Below, piece by piece: positions 32,301 through 41,103 of a stretch of DNA of 64,000 nucleotides. The position numbers were made by a program, and so were the translations under genes. Position 1 is the stretch's first letter. Each line of letters opens with the position of its first letter. The notes under the pieces are model-generated. The model saw nothing but the letters and a program-made list of their open reading frames with translations, ran no database searches and was not told the DNA's origin. Origin of the DNA: Parietichytrium sp. I65-24A (Eukaryota > Sar > Bigyra > Thraustochytrida > Thraustochytriidae); NCBI GenBank assembly GCA_012862575.1, contig BLSF01000037.1, positions 372,001 through 436,000 of the forward strand, in the 5' to 3' direction.

Positions 32301-32485
32301 GAGTACTCGTCCCCGGACACTGAGGCAATCTCGGAATCTGGAGATGATCTTGGGCTCGGTGCATTTTCCCGTCCTGTGCTGCTCTTTCTAGCAGGGCTCT
32401 TCGCCTTGGTGCTTATGGGCGGTGGCTTTGCTTTTGCGGAGCCCTTTGACGAAAACGATCCAGCTCTAATCAGCCGGCTGAACAT
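26399..32485 (-). CDS. Giant EF-hand protein with MABP-like domain and RanBP2-type-like zinc finger (2028 residues)
   Basis: One uninterrupted minus frame of 2028 codons starts at the ATG at 32485. Residues 1-155 are low-complexity, Ser- and acid-rich. EF-hands follow: loop 1 at about 193-204 (DKDRNGYIDAEE) and loop 2 at about 232-243 (DTDGNGRVSYDE). Residues about 378-545 resemble an MABP beta-prism domain (VVVDLRLGL, then VIDIAIT, GYKRIDGDLNAGNRG, QVFLWY). About thirteen further EF-hand-like loops fill residues 560-1790, for example DRNGDGLISMSE, DQDGDGEVDMGE, DHDGNGRVSSAD and DLNANGKISRRE; roughly ten of all loops keep full Ca2+-ligand patterns. Near residue 1865 WECPVC...CEMC resembles a RanBP2-type zinc finger, with 11 rather than 10 residues between the cysteine pairs. 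The tail is Lys- and Ser-rich. It is probably a cytosolic calcium-responsive scaffold; MABP domains bind membranes in ESCRT-related proteins. No membrane segment is evident. Confidence 0.85.
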   Translation of the reverse strand: MFSRLIRAGSFSSKGSAKAKPPPISTKAKSPARKSSTGRENAPSPRSSPDSEIASVSGDEYSRSDGDSDEEVEYSAGDLGRDRAYGSGHFKMVVDSGDESDYSAGPLTPNLSGMDSGDEEQSEEEDDMSHSEQSSSHASTWSEESSKAPEIEKPKAKAKKLDLATEITKTIREQARSGQDVMRLIKEKFESTDKDRNGYIDAEEFRLLVKAILGGREVSSDDATKLLKLFKIDTDGNGRVSYDEFVSFVSLDRDTIRQCATKLREALLSSLKVKDRGSISSLFGRFCNYKRGTIGPAEFQKLALSFENTGTKTMTEGELSGLMALFDKQGKGYISLSDFQLFLEEPKPSDDKTAAPAKGSAKGGKASDSVPKEQTASPDRDFVVVDLRLGLKKKKKEEEELLAQGYTRLTSNLNDRGMGSYVHLFVKRANITSFGDDESAFKRSRVTDIALSRSNKDVSLITLGYQCVQPYHTNQGAWFARKQYLWFRRNADDKHPVIDIAITSGRSRDRSSKLWTPPFRGYKRIDGDLNAGNRGNQVFLWYFKQDFKGESQGDNPHKEFIRMIRDKFRDQLMDSEKDPDVDLEHLWERFDRQSRGWLSRARIRTLINDTGVSIRKSDMDKVIDILDVNHDNRIDKDEFFDFMAFNPAQVAALARKIRVELANLNIRTKQQLKKWFLGEESKPKAVRNAKEFNKLLKTINIRLISEECKALMGRFDRNGDGLISMSEFIDFMLKKKIYEEELISKKFIVVETAARQLRSYARSLATMDMNFAAACDRIFQQSDRLTKSRLKQIMQEELGMDLGSAELVTLLVRVGTTRHKFIEFCASSTYIDAVLNVIVDAASNAEAIQLFRAFDLDGNGKISKQEFREGLRTLKIDQQEIHLSPKELELVIQRFDQDGDGEVDMGEFLSFVQKNKRMRDMLRNTATGDLVDEEEHKLGDPRVLYVFAALRRLYLEHGRRVEPIYTKFDARNAGQFAQTDLIKGLERLGIVPQEVQLSLDQLQVVFRRLDVNGRGTVNLSALQKFLKRSGSPGSPTSPGSPVFSVRETSRSSRQLQYAVLKQLGPISQELEDECHSLDRRGVGVVSKRDFRELVREHLQSKKMVDLLVSKFSSGTEKQSVDYEAFFEWIDTLLSDPHQGSEASSRDPSSSEGESDEEDVGRGRDRQGVRKASFSRQRLSRKVEQRLQKYSKSLQSHIKSFSRLKHHLATFSTNGKTTKDDFNEAMQMAGVAPMPRTLWEACFGSATRVAIDKICGAIFPSSARSDNGRRSPRSRTSYFSSEDDFDVLDHEPGSPASDPPGQEMDEYELDSLLSYVSTTLQRAETENGFSWQNAVRLWDVDGSGTIRLRDLFRVLRAADCEVPLPKLQKIAHYAAALRDNGNSVNYEYFFTQVLGDSVIHSQQISYEEVEAKVKAAIRTLPAASAGEVEAHLLRLDHDGNGRVSSADLAKLLPRLLGGAELDPAELQVLLKHLDPDRTGEVGIDEFLTLFEMKEADIENLYIRIKDELRVQARAGTNYAEKFRQMDRNGEGKLSRREFRKCLDQMLSGEQKLSNAEMRKVMDRFDSGKSGNVDYQAFCDMCAPSEIEMLALETKLREKIRTVSTKRGHSTDLKHAFQLFDLNANGKISRREFQQACDRLGLALSDDELELLLQRFDTTGTGNVDYFEFCRFVAYDGPEVDNLLVRAGKHLDLLQHEQIDPVAGFAKFEGRRNLVGLLARHEFHRACKDLNMPLSESELSALADLFADTQDSHKVKYRDFCLSSLGAIGSIYQGAMSSPDGKAGQAARQGGWDKIWNPLTVEKWLKENATAAQQSKFESLRSSIHAHGQNDGQESQHDNGDPTKHLQGSMKADHAKKQTNSAASVQWECPVCFYKQSKPGRRSCEMCDSPCPPNHSGGQWPHIKPLLDEAYSRVGHKTYISKPTAERLANVGDYHHDPASSPAPAQHSRKAPKWFSNPDLAQSAEQDSPRKKKKKKSKKSGHRKLAKRSGSPARDESDDAMRSSDDEEFVPSSRMSAREAFYSPRSPRFY

Positions 32486-32810
32486 GATGAACCTCCTAAC
32501 TCTGGCGCTCTCCTAGCGCAGCTTCCATGCGGTGCGCTTGAAGATCCCCGTTTCGCGCGACGAGCAACTCTCGGCAGACCATGTACACCAACGAGTCAGT
32601 CTCTCCGTCTCAGGTCACGTCTATCGGCCAATGGCCCGGCTTGCTCTCCTCTCTTCTCAACAACTCTCTACAAGTCAGAAAGCGACCACCTCTCCTTGGG
32701 CGTTTTGGGCTCCAGAGCAGCTCAGCAGCTCCTCGTGCCACAGCTCAAATCGTTCCTTGTTTCGCGAGCAACGGGAGGCTTGCTTTCCGTTGATTTTCGT
32801 TGCGAAGAGA

Positions 32811-33843
32811 ATGCTTCGCGCGGCAGCTCTCTCTCCGTTGGCTCGACGCGCTCCGGCTTGCAACTCTTGCCAGTCTTCAGTATTACGCAAAGACCCCGCC
32901 GAAACACTCTACAATCGTCGTTCCTTTATGTAGCAGGAGGTGTCATGCGAGACAACAATGTCACTTGCTTGAGTCTGTGTTTGGGGCCTTTTCGTTGCAC
33001 AGCCTTTTTTCGTTGCAGCAGCCCTTTTGTTGCTGCCTCTGGAGCACAGAAAACACAGACGGATAGCTGGTAAGTGGCTGCACTTTTCATTTCACTTCAT
33101 TTCATTTCACTCCAATTCATTCCAATTCAGTGAACATTTCATTTCACTTGATCTCTTTCTCGACAACTGCACTTACCGCCAACCGCTAAAGGGTGCTACG
33201 TCTCGCGGCAAATTTGCTCAACGCACCACCACGAACGGCGGAATGTTCCCAACGGTTGAATCGAACAAATGGAAGCGCTCGCTGTTCGCGACCTTCGTTT
33301 TGATCGGGAGCAAGGAGCTGCTCGCCGGAGATGGGGAGCTCTATTACCAGCACAGTCCGGATCACAAATGTCAGTAAGCTTCACTTATGGAGAGTATGCT
33401 GGGCAGGAGAGGACGGGCAGAGGGAGACCATCGCGTCGTAGCACTGGTGTTGGTGAATATTGGACCTCACGGAGCGGTGAAGACTCCTATTGTGTAGACT
33501 ATCTTCGTAGTGGACGCTCAAAACAGGACCACGTGCATCCTCAAAGTGTGTGAACGTTGCGCAAAAGTCTGGTTCGAGAAGCACTGGCGTTTTTCTCTCA
33601 GAGACTCTTACAGTCACTGCTTGGCAGAAACGCCAACTCTGGTGATCGCATTCTGCGAGTTTTTGATCTTTGGATTCTTTTTGGACCTGTATGTTTTGTT
33701 AAGTAATTCATTGATCTCTTGTGGTCCGGACTTTTACAGTGTGCGTGGAGCTCTATGGAATAAATCCAATTTGCGGACTAGCAGTTCAACATTTTCTTGT
33801 GCTTTTTTCCAGGGCCTTTTTGCGGATGTCAAATTCAAAATGA
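32811..33843 (+). CDS. Predicted 4-exon gene: membrane protein with a possible mitochondrial presequence
   Basis: A spliced model reads through in one frame: exons 32811-32929, 33131-33373, 33527-33702 and 33740-33843, 213 residues. Exon 1 begins MLRAAALSPLARRAPACNS, a typical mitochondrial targeting look. Exon 2 ends with GELYYQHSPDHK and exon 3 with hydrophobic LVIAFCEFLIFGFFLDLYVLL. Exon 4 gives VELYGINPICGLAVQHF and stops soon after. Hydrophobic segments are near residues 85-95 and 150-175. Donors are GTAGCA (weak), GTAAGC and GTAATT; acceptors are TTCAG, AACAG and TACAG. The last intron is only 37 nt, well below the 79-118 nt of the clear introns, so that junction is doubtful. I do not recognise the family. 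It is divergent from the giant EF-hand gene, 325 nt away. Confidence 0.38.
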
Positions 33844-36773
33844 TTCCATTCCTCTCAGTCTCAGAGGCTCGCGCGGGAGAGATCGGCCTGCGCTTGTGGC
33901 CTTGAAAACCGCGCGACTTTCTTGTCGCGAACAAAAAATGAACAGAATTCAGAAAAAATTGCTCGTGGCCGATTGATTCCCTCCCCTCCGCTCCTTTTTG
34001 AATTTTGTAAAACTTAGACTCCATCCTTCGCGTTTCGATGGAAGCTCAGTTCGAGACTCAGGGGCTTTTCATCTCCAAGCCGTCATTCCTATTTTCTCTT
34101 CGTTTTGCAGAGCTTGTGCAGCGACCCTCTTTAGAATTCAGAATTCAGATGACTCGGCTCGTCAACGACAAGCAGTATGCATAACACGCGGCTGCAGCGA
34201 CCTATCCGAGGCGCCACAGGTCGCCGAAGATGGTTCTACACATCGGTCCAAATTGACTGTGAGTTCTGCACAATCCAGTGTTTGTTCGCTCGCAAGAGGG
34301 TAAGGAATCGGTATCGGTATCAGTGTAAGTACACCGTCGTGGTCCTGTACTCAGTACATCTCAGTACCACGTTACGACTTTTGAGTTGGCTTTTGATGGA
34401 TCAACACAGCCACTGCAATCACACCAAGAGTCTCTGTCTAAAGCAACAACAAACCAAATTTCTTCGGCGAAAAAACGCCAAGCGATCGTCCGGCAGCAGA
34501 GGTAGGTACTAGTCCTGGCTAACCGCTGGAATAAGGTGGCTTTCTCTACGGTAGTCTTTGCAGCATTCCACCCTCCTCCTGCTTCTCCCGCTTTTGCGAA
34601 GGCAATTGCTCCTAAAATAGATTAGACGGAATCCGTTTTAGGTAGAGCGCTCCCAACCGCACCCTTGTCCATCACCAACAGCATTTGATCACCACGTTCG
34701 TCCAAATTGGACGTCTTTCTTTCCTTATTTCTTTCTTATGCTCTCACTGGCTGGTTTTTTGTTTTTTGTTTTTACTTCTTATTCTCCTCAGAGCAAGATT
34801 GGCAGCCGCGCATACCCTCAACGCTGGCATCCGTGGCATCGTAGATATGCGCTTCACTGAGCATCAACTTGAACGAGAAAGTTGCCAAGCAAAAGAATTG
34901 GAATAATCAAAGTGTAGAAAAAGCAAATGAAAAGAAAACACGGACTTGCTAGAGTGGAGACTGAGTCCACCGTAGTCCATGGCAAGCAAAGGGGGGGGAC
35001 GAATCTCCTTCGTCTTGCATTCACTCGGAATTTGTTCAATGTCACAGTCAATGAACTGACGGCGGCGACGGTGTGCTTCTCATATGCGGGGATCTTTTCC
35101 GATCCAGCGAATTGCGCAAGGGTCGTTACGAACCGGACAAGATCCTGCGGAGAGTTGTCTACTCGCCCTGGTCTACCTCGGGCGTAGCTCCTGTGATAGA
35201 AACAAAACTGTGCTCTTCTTCTTCTTCTTCCTGAATTCTGAATGGTTTTATTGAATCTGTTTGCACAAGTTGTCTCGCAACTGCGAAGCTAGCTACTAGC
35301 TTAGAGATAGCGGCCGTCGGCAAAGGCTTTGGAGAGGCTGCAAGGACTGCGAAAGGCAATATAATAAATAGAAAGCATTTAAAAGTGGGAACGAGCGCGC
35401 TCCGTCGAGTTCCAACGGCGGCGGTGGTACGGAGAAACCAAATTTCTCTTGATCAAGAACAAGAACAAGACCAATCGGCCACCACTTGACACTTGACGCT
35501 TGACGTGAGTGAATTAGATGTAGGCTAACCAAACCTCCTCTCGACTCCTGTGGCATTCACAGCAGCAGTTCCCAAACTACACTCTCGCCGGATCGCTTCA
35601 CGATTCGTTCTCCAGGAGGAACAGACTGAGCTCGCGGCACCTTAGGTAGTGCGAGACGCTCGTGGCGAGTCAGTTTGTCGGACGATTCTGCGCGCGACCG
35701 ATTGGACCGATTGGATCGATTTGCACAGCGGTTCAGTTGAGCAAGGAGCCATCTTGCGCAAGGTCTCGCGACGCGTAGACTCCGAGCGAGACTAGCGAGA
35801 CGCGAGAGCCACTATCTTTGATCATTTCATCGTCAGTCAGTGTGGTTGGATCAGTACACGGCATGTCATTGTTGTTGATGTTGTTGCTTCGAACGAGTGA
35901 GAAACCACATCAACTTCTGAGAATAAGGACCACCTACTGAGTACTAATCCTCTTGCAGGAAAGACCTGAGTTGTGATACTCACAGTCATTACGCGCCACT
36001 CTTAGCATCGCACCAGCCATCGACGTGGCGCCGACTAGTCACCGCTACCGGCCGCTCTACGTCGCACTACGCAGCTGCGCACAAAAACAATAAAAACCAA
36101 CCAAGCGCGCGCTGAGCTACCCTTGCTGCTAGTAGTAGATAGAGCGCACTGGAGAGTACTACAGAGCGAGCTAGCGCACATCCAGCCCTCTCACTTTTTC
36201 GCTCTCCTAGCTTTTCGGGTAGCACCGTCGAGTGCGTGGAGTAGCGCAGTCGCAGATTCTCGCGGCGGTTTTGTGCTTGGACTTTTGAACCCTTCTATAC
36301 GGTGGTACTGTTGCTGGTAGCTGGTGGCGTAGCTTCTGGTTTCTGGTTTCGGTGTTGTTGTTATTTTGTTGTTCGAAAAGTGAGAAAGGTGTTTGTTCTG
36401 TGCAAGTCAACTTGATTTTGAAAAGAAAGTCAAGTCACTTTGAGGAGGCACTTTTTGCGGAGGGACGGAAACATTCGTCGCTGCTGTTGCAGACAACGTT
36501 GAATACCATCCAGGAAGAGGCTTCGTTGCGTCTCTGGCAGGTCCTGCTTCGTTGCTCTAGCTAGTTTCTTTTCTTTCGAGCCCAGAAACGCTCACTCCAA
36601 ATCACTCGAGGAAGCAATTGGAGAAATCATCCAATCAAATCAAAACATTGCAAGTTGTTTGGCCTTCCTTGGAGGTGTGAGAATTCAGCAGAGGTCAGCT
36701 GAGAGTCTGGGACTCGTGCTCCTCACATCGTCTCCCCTGGAGCAACTCCTGCGATACCATCAGCCCCTGATTG
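33844..36773. other. Long intergenic stretch with weak ORFs
   Basis: No gene can be supported firmly. A 48-codon ATG frame (34038-34184) starting MEAQFETQGL and an 86-codon ATG frame (34927-35187) starting MKRKHGLARV have natural-looking codons but no recognised domain. Acceptor-like TTTTGCAG (to 34112) and CTCCTCAG (34784-34791) hint at spliced exons. ACTCACAGTCA-type motifs occur at 34254 and 35978, and a GTACTCAGTAC palindrome at 34347. The 3' end should hold the promoter and leader of the CBS-like gene. Confidence 0.4.
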
Positions 36774-39467
36774 ATGGTCTCGCCTGTTGATCAAGCTCAC
36801 GGCACCGCGATTAGCCCCGACCATTCAGCGACCATCATGCCCACGGAGGTCTCGCAGACGGTGCGCACACATGGTGGTACTGGATGCTCCGGATGTACTG
36901 TCAGCACAGTCAGCACTGCCAGCGCTGGGAGTGCTGGGTACGCTAGGAGCCGGCCGCCACCGAAGAGTCCGAAGAGCGCCACTCTAGATTCACTAGAGGC
37001 CACTTTGGAGCACAAGGACTTGCAAGAGCGGCTGCCCGAGTCTGAGAGAGGCGCAGGAGAAGCGGCAAATCTCGAACCGGCAGGAGGCAGCTGCAGCAGG
37101 CACGTCTCGCAGGAGCAGCAAGCGGAGAGAATGAGCGGCCGTGTGAAGCGACAAGCGTCGCGCAAGGCGGCCGCAGCTGCCCAGCGCAAGGAGGTGAGCC
37201 CCGAGGTGGAGAATTACCATGTGACGCCGGAGAAGGACACGCCCAAAACGGCGCCGGCAGTGCGCGGCGCGAGCCCGGAGACGGAGACGCCAAACATGCG
37301 CGTGGCGTATGAGAGGTACGCGGCGTTCATCGGAGAGACCCCGCTGGTGGAGCTCACGCACATGGTCAAGCTGCGCAACCCTCATGTGCGCGTGCTGGCA
37401 AAGTGCGAGATGTTCAACCCGGGGTTCTCCATCAAAGACAGAATTGTACAAAATATTTTCGCTTGCGCAACGAAAGACGGCCGCCTGCGGCCTGGGATGA
37501 CTGTTGTGGCCGCCTCCAGTGGCAACACAGGTGCGTCCACCGCCATGATGTGCGCCATGTTTAACTACAAGTGCATCATCACCACATCACCGAAATGCAG
37601 CAAAGAGAAGATGGACGCCATTCGCGCCTACGGCGCGGAACTTATTGTATCTCCTAGCGGCGCCAAGGAAGGCGAGCCAGACCACTACATGGAGATCGCC
37701 AGACTTCTCGCGCTCAAGGATCCTTCCAAATATTTTGACGTGAACCAGTATGACTCCCAGGAGAACCCACAGGGCCACTACAACACCCTCGGCCCAGAGA
37801 TCTGGGAGTCCACTCTTGGAAGCATCACCCACTTTGTCGCGGCAGGTTCCACCGGCGGGACAATATCGGGAACTGGACGCTATCTGAAAGAGCAGAACAA
37901 TGCTGTCCGTGTCGTATTAGCAGATCCGGTTGGCAGCATCTTCACAAATTATTTCCGAACCGGGGAGCTCGGGTCCGCAGGCAAGTTTCTTGTGGAAGGG
38001 GTGGGCAAAGGCTCGATTCCAGGCGCTATGGACTTTCGCCTGATCGATGACCTCATCACTGTCACGGACCAAGAGGCCTTTGACATGTGTCACCGCCTTG
38101 CTCGCGAGCAAGGAATTTGCGCCGGGGGAAGCTCTGGTCTTAATGTATATGCCGCCCTGAAACTTGCTGCCTCAATCAACGAACCTGCTATCATCGTCAC
38201 CGTGATGCCAGACCTTGGCGTCAAATACCTCTCCAAAATCTACAACTCCGACTGGCTTCGAGCAAACAACTTTGCCGCTCCTGAAGAGCCTGACTTTATC
38301 AACACACTCGAGGAACTGGAGGGCAGCGACGCTGGCGACAGTCTCGAGTCCTCCGACCCTGAGGCGTGCCACCCGTCCTCTTGCACCGATGAGGACTCAG
38401 AGTCTTCGCCCGAAACAAAGGCGGAGAGCACTTGCGAGAGCCCTTTCCCAGCTTTTGAGGCGTACCAGTACAAAGACCTGGTTGGAGACACCCCTCTCGT
38501 CGACTTGACACACTTGGCCAGGACAGCCAACCCAAATGCAAAAATCCGCGTCCTCGCAAAATGCGAGATGTTCAATCCTGGCTTTTCTATCAAGGACAGG
38601 ATCGTAAGAAACATTCTCGACAAAGCAGAAGCCGATGGTCGCCTGCGGCGTGGTATGATTGTCGTTGCAGCTTCGAGTGGCAACACTGGTGCTTCCACCG
38701 CCATGATGTGTGCGATGCGCGGGTACAAGTGCATTATCACCACTTCGCCAAAGTGCAGCAAAGAGAAGATGGATGCCATTCGTGCGTACGGTGCGCAGCT
38801 TTTGGTCTCTCCGTCCGGTGCTAAGGAGGGCGAGCCAGATCACTATATGGAGATGGCTCGACTGTTGGCCCTGGAGAACCCGTCCAAGTTTTTTGATGTA
38901 GACCAGTACGACACGAAGAGCAATCCCGAGGGCCACTATCTCACCCTCGGGCCTGAGATCTGGGAGCAGACAATTGGTCAGGTCTCTCACTTTGTGGCAG
39001 CGGGTTCGACTGGAGGCACGGTGTCCGGCACCGGCAAGTTCCTGAAGGAGCAAAATCCTGGCATCAAGGTCGTTCTTGGCGATCCTGTCGGCAGCATTTT
39101 CACAGAGTACTTTCGCACCGGGACTTACACCAAACCCAAGTCCTTCTTGGTGGAGGGGGTTGGCAAGGGAAGCATTCCAGGGGCAATGGACTTTGGGTTT
39201 ATCAACGACGTTATACCTGTGACTGACCAGGAGGCTTTTGATACATGCTTTTTGCTATGCAGAAAAGAAGGTATTTGCGCTGGAGGAAGCTCCGGACTTA
39301 ACCTGAGAGCAGCCCTGCAGTTGGCGTCTACGCTTGAAGAAGACGCCACCATCGTAACGGTCTTCCCCGACCTCGGTGTTAAATACCTTTCGAAGATTTA
39401 CAATGACGAGTGGCTCCAAGAGAACGGACTCGAAGGTCCTGAGGGCCGCGAGCACCTTTTCATGTAA
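36774..39467 (+). CDS. Tandem-duplicated cysteine synthase / cystathionine beta-synthase-type protein
   Basis: The 897-residue product (ATG at 36774) has a low-complexity N-terminal extension of about 170 residues and then two complete copies of the fold-type II PLP domain, at about 180-505 and 560-895. Each copy keeps FNPGFSIKDRI with the Schiff-base lysine (about K221 and K607), the substrate loop SSGNTG, the phosphate-binding GSTGGT and the GICAGGSSG block. Each also has a QYD..xNPxGHY segment like that of cystathionine beta-synthase. No heme-binding region or CBS regulatory pair is seen. The copies are very similar and joined by an acidic Ser-rich linker. The family makes cysteine or cystathionine from (O-acetyl)serine with sulfide or homocysteine; which reaction is catalysed cannot be told. 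No clear organelle signal is visible. Confidence 0.9.
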   Translation: MVSPVDQAHGTAISPDHSATIMPTEVSQTVRTHGGTGCSGCTVSTVSTASAGSAGYARSRPPPKSPKSATLDSLEATLEHKDLQERLPESERGAGEAANLEPAGGSCSRHVSQEQQAERMSGRVKRQASRKAAAAAQRKEVSPEVENYHVTPEKDTPKTAPAVRGASPETETPNMRVAYERYAAFIGETPLVELTHMVKLRNPHVRVLAKCEMFNPGFSIKDRIVQNIFACATKDGRLRPGMTVVAASSGNTGASTAMMCAMFNYKCIITTSPKCSKEKMDAIRAYGAELIVSPSGAKEGEPDHYMEIARLLALKDPSKYFDVNQYDSQENPQGHYNTLGPEIWESTLGSITHFVAAGSTGGTISGTGRYLKEQNNAVRVVLADPVGSIFTNYFRTGELGSAGKFLVEGVGKGSIPGAMDFRLIDDLITVTDQEAFDMCHRLAREQGICAGGSSGLNVYAALKLAASINEPAIIVTVMPDLGVKYLSKIYNSDWLRANNFAAPEEPDFINTLEELEGSDAGDSLESSDPEACHPSSCTDEDSESSPETKAESTCESPFPAFEAYQYKDLVGDTPLVDLTHLARTANPNAKIRVLAKCEMFNPGFSIKDRIVRNILDKAEADGRLRRGMIVVAASSGNTGASTAMMCAMRGYKCIITTSPKCSKEKMDAIRAYGAQLLVSPSGAKEGEPDHYMEMARLLALENPSKFFDVDQYDTKSNPEGHYLTLGPEIWEQTIGQVSHFVAAGSTGGTVSGTGKFLKEQNPGIKVVLGDPVGSIFTEYFRTGTYTKPKSFLVEGVGKGSIPGAMDFGFINDVIPVTDQEAFDTCFLLCRKEGICAGGSSGLNLRAALQLASTLEEDATIVTVFPDLGVKYLSKIYNDEWLQENGLEGPEGREHLFM

Positions 39468-41103
39468 ATTCAAGTTTCATTCGGCATCGACAACGTAAAG
39501 TGTGAAAAAATGTGAATGTTGTAGTACATAATAAATAAGCAGATCTGAAGGTTTTGATTTGTGAATAGGATTTAACATTTGTGGCCAACCATGTGGGAAT
39601 TAAAATTGCTGGCACTGCCACTGTGTCCAGGTTCTCGTGCAATGCAATGAATGAACTGTGCTCGCAACTTTTGACGACTCTCTCCATGACGGCTAACGAG
39701 GATCATAAGTACCTACCTGCTCTGCTTTGTTGAGAGCGTATATCCTCGGTAGCTCAGTTAGGGCTTCGGAACCACCAATTGCAGGACTAAAAGTACTCTC
39801 GAGGCTGGCAAAGGTTGCAGTTCAATCGTTCACAGACGTTTGAATATGCTGGAAGTTAATTTTTAAATTGACAAGCAGCAGCGTCAACTCTCAAGAAATG
39901 CTTTGTCCGATGCGCTTTGGATCGCTTGGGCAAGACTTGCAGCAAGAGGCCGCTCCAAAATTCAGCTCCCGATCAGCATTTGACTACTAGCTAGCTAGGC
40001 TAGCTCTCGCTAGTAGTAGAGTTCCAATGCCGTGCGCACTCTAATGCGGCGCGGTTTGGAGTTCGGAAAAGTGTTTGACGACAAACGAAAGACTTGGAGA
40101 AGGTACTCACAGTCAGTTTTAGTACTTGGCAGTGCTCTCCTCGATACGCATTGATGTTCTCCAACTAGCTAAGCTCACTCTCAGACTTGGATGTTTGCTC
40201 CACTCTTCCCACCACACTATAGCTCACTGTCATTCGATTCGCCTCCACTGCACTCACTCTACTCGTCGCACGTCGCTCGGAGGCTCACTGCTAAAAGGAA
40301 AGTCGCGCTTTGTCGATCGGAACGGGATTTACTGTTTCAAAAATTGGTTTAATAGAGGAAGAGCCTGACCGCCTGATCGCCTGATCGAGAGTCCTCGACT
40401 GACGGTGACGGTGGAAGCCATTGCCAGTGACGGCATGTGGCAGCTGCGACTGCCATTTTTGCACCCTTAGTACTAGCTAGTACACCAGCACTCGAAACTC
40501 TCTATAGGCTAGTGTCTCCGCTGCTATCCCGAGTAGAGAGAGCCCAGAGTAAAATAGCCGGGTTAGCGACTAGCGGTGCCTAGGTCGTGTCGTAGTCACA
40601 AGGTCTCGAGCACATTGATCATGTATTTTTATACATTGATGGACATTGTGGGCACATCATGATAGATGATAGATGATAGGATGCATTGACCACATTGACC
40701 CATTGGCCAGTCCACATGCGTGTCCACATGGGGCCACTTGGGAGCACATGGGAACAAAAGTTAGCATCGGAAGGAAGGAAGGGTTTGCTATAGTTTGCTT
40801 GCTGTGAGCACAGTCAGTGCGGACTGTGAGTCCTAGCTAGTAGCTACAGTGAGGAGGTGGCGAAAGTGGAGTAAAAAAGCGAGCACGAAAAGGCTGCTCT
40901 TTACGCTTGCGTCCCGAGACTCCGAGTCGCGAGGGAGGGAGAACAAGAACGAGAAGAGAGGAGAGATAAGAGATAAGAGATAAGGAATAAGAGATAAGAA
41001 ATAAGAGACAAGGGATAAGAGCGCGAGCAACAGCGGCAGCAACAACGAAAGAAAGAAAGAAAGAAACAGAGGGGCAGAGGGGCAGAAGCAGAGAGCGAAG
41101 GAA
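39468..41103. other. Intergenic stretch
   Basis: No gene seen in this 1.6-kb stretch. It includes an ACTCACAGTCA motif (40105-40115) and a heptamer repeat near the 3' end, next to the BTB-GTPase gene. A tRNA-like A box near 39755 was rejected. Confidence 0.45.
40963..41019 (+). repeat. (GAGATAA)n heptamer repeat
   Basis: Six to eight imperfect GAGATAA/GGAATAA/GAAATAA units in tandem, about 85 nt upstream of the BTB-GTPase start codon. Confidence 0.75.

Noticed and set aside
39745-39840. tRNA-like sequence with A-box words (TAGCTCAGTTAGG)
   Set aside because: The T-stem and acceptor stem do not pair, so it is not a functional tRNA and the similarity is only to an A box.
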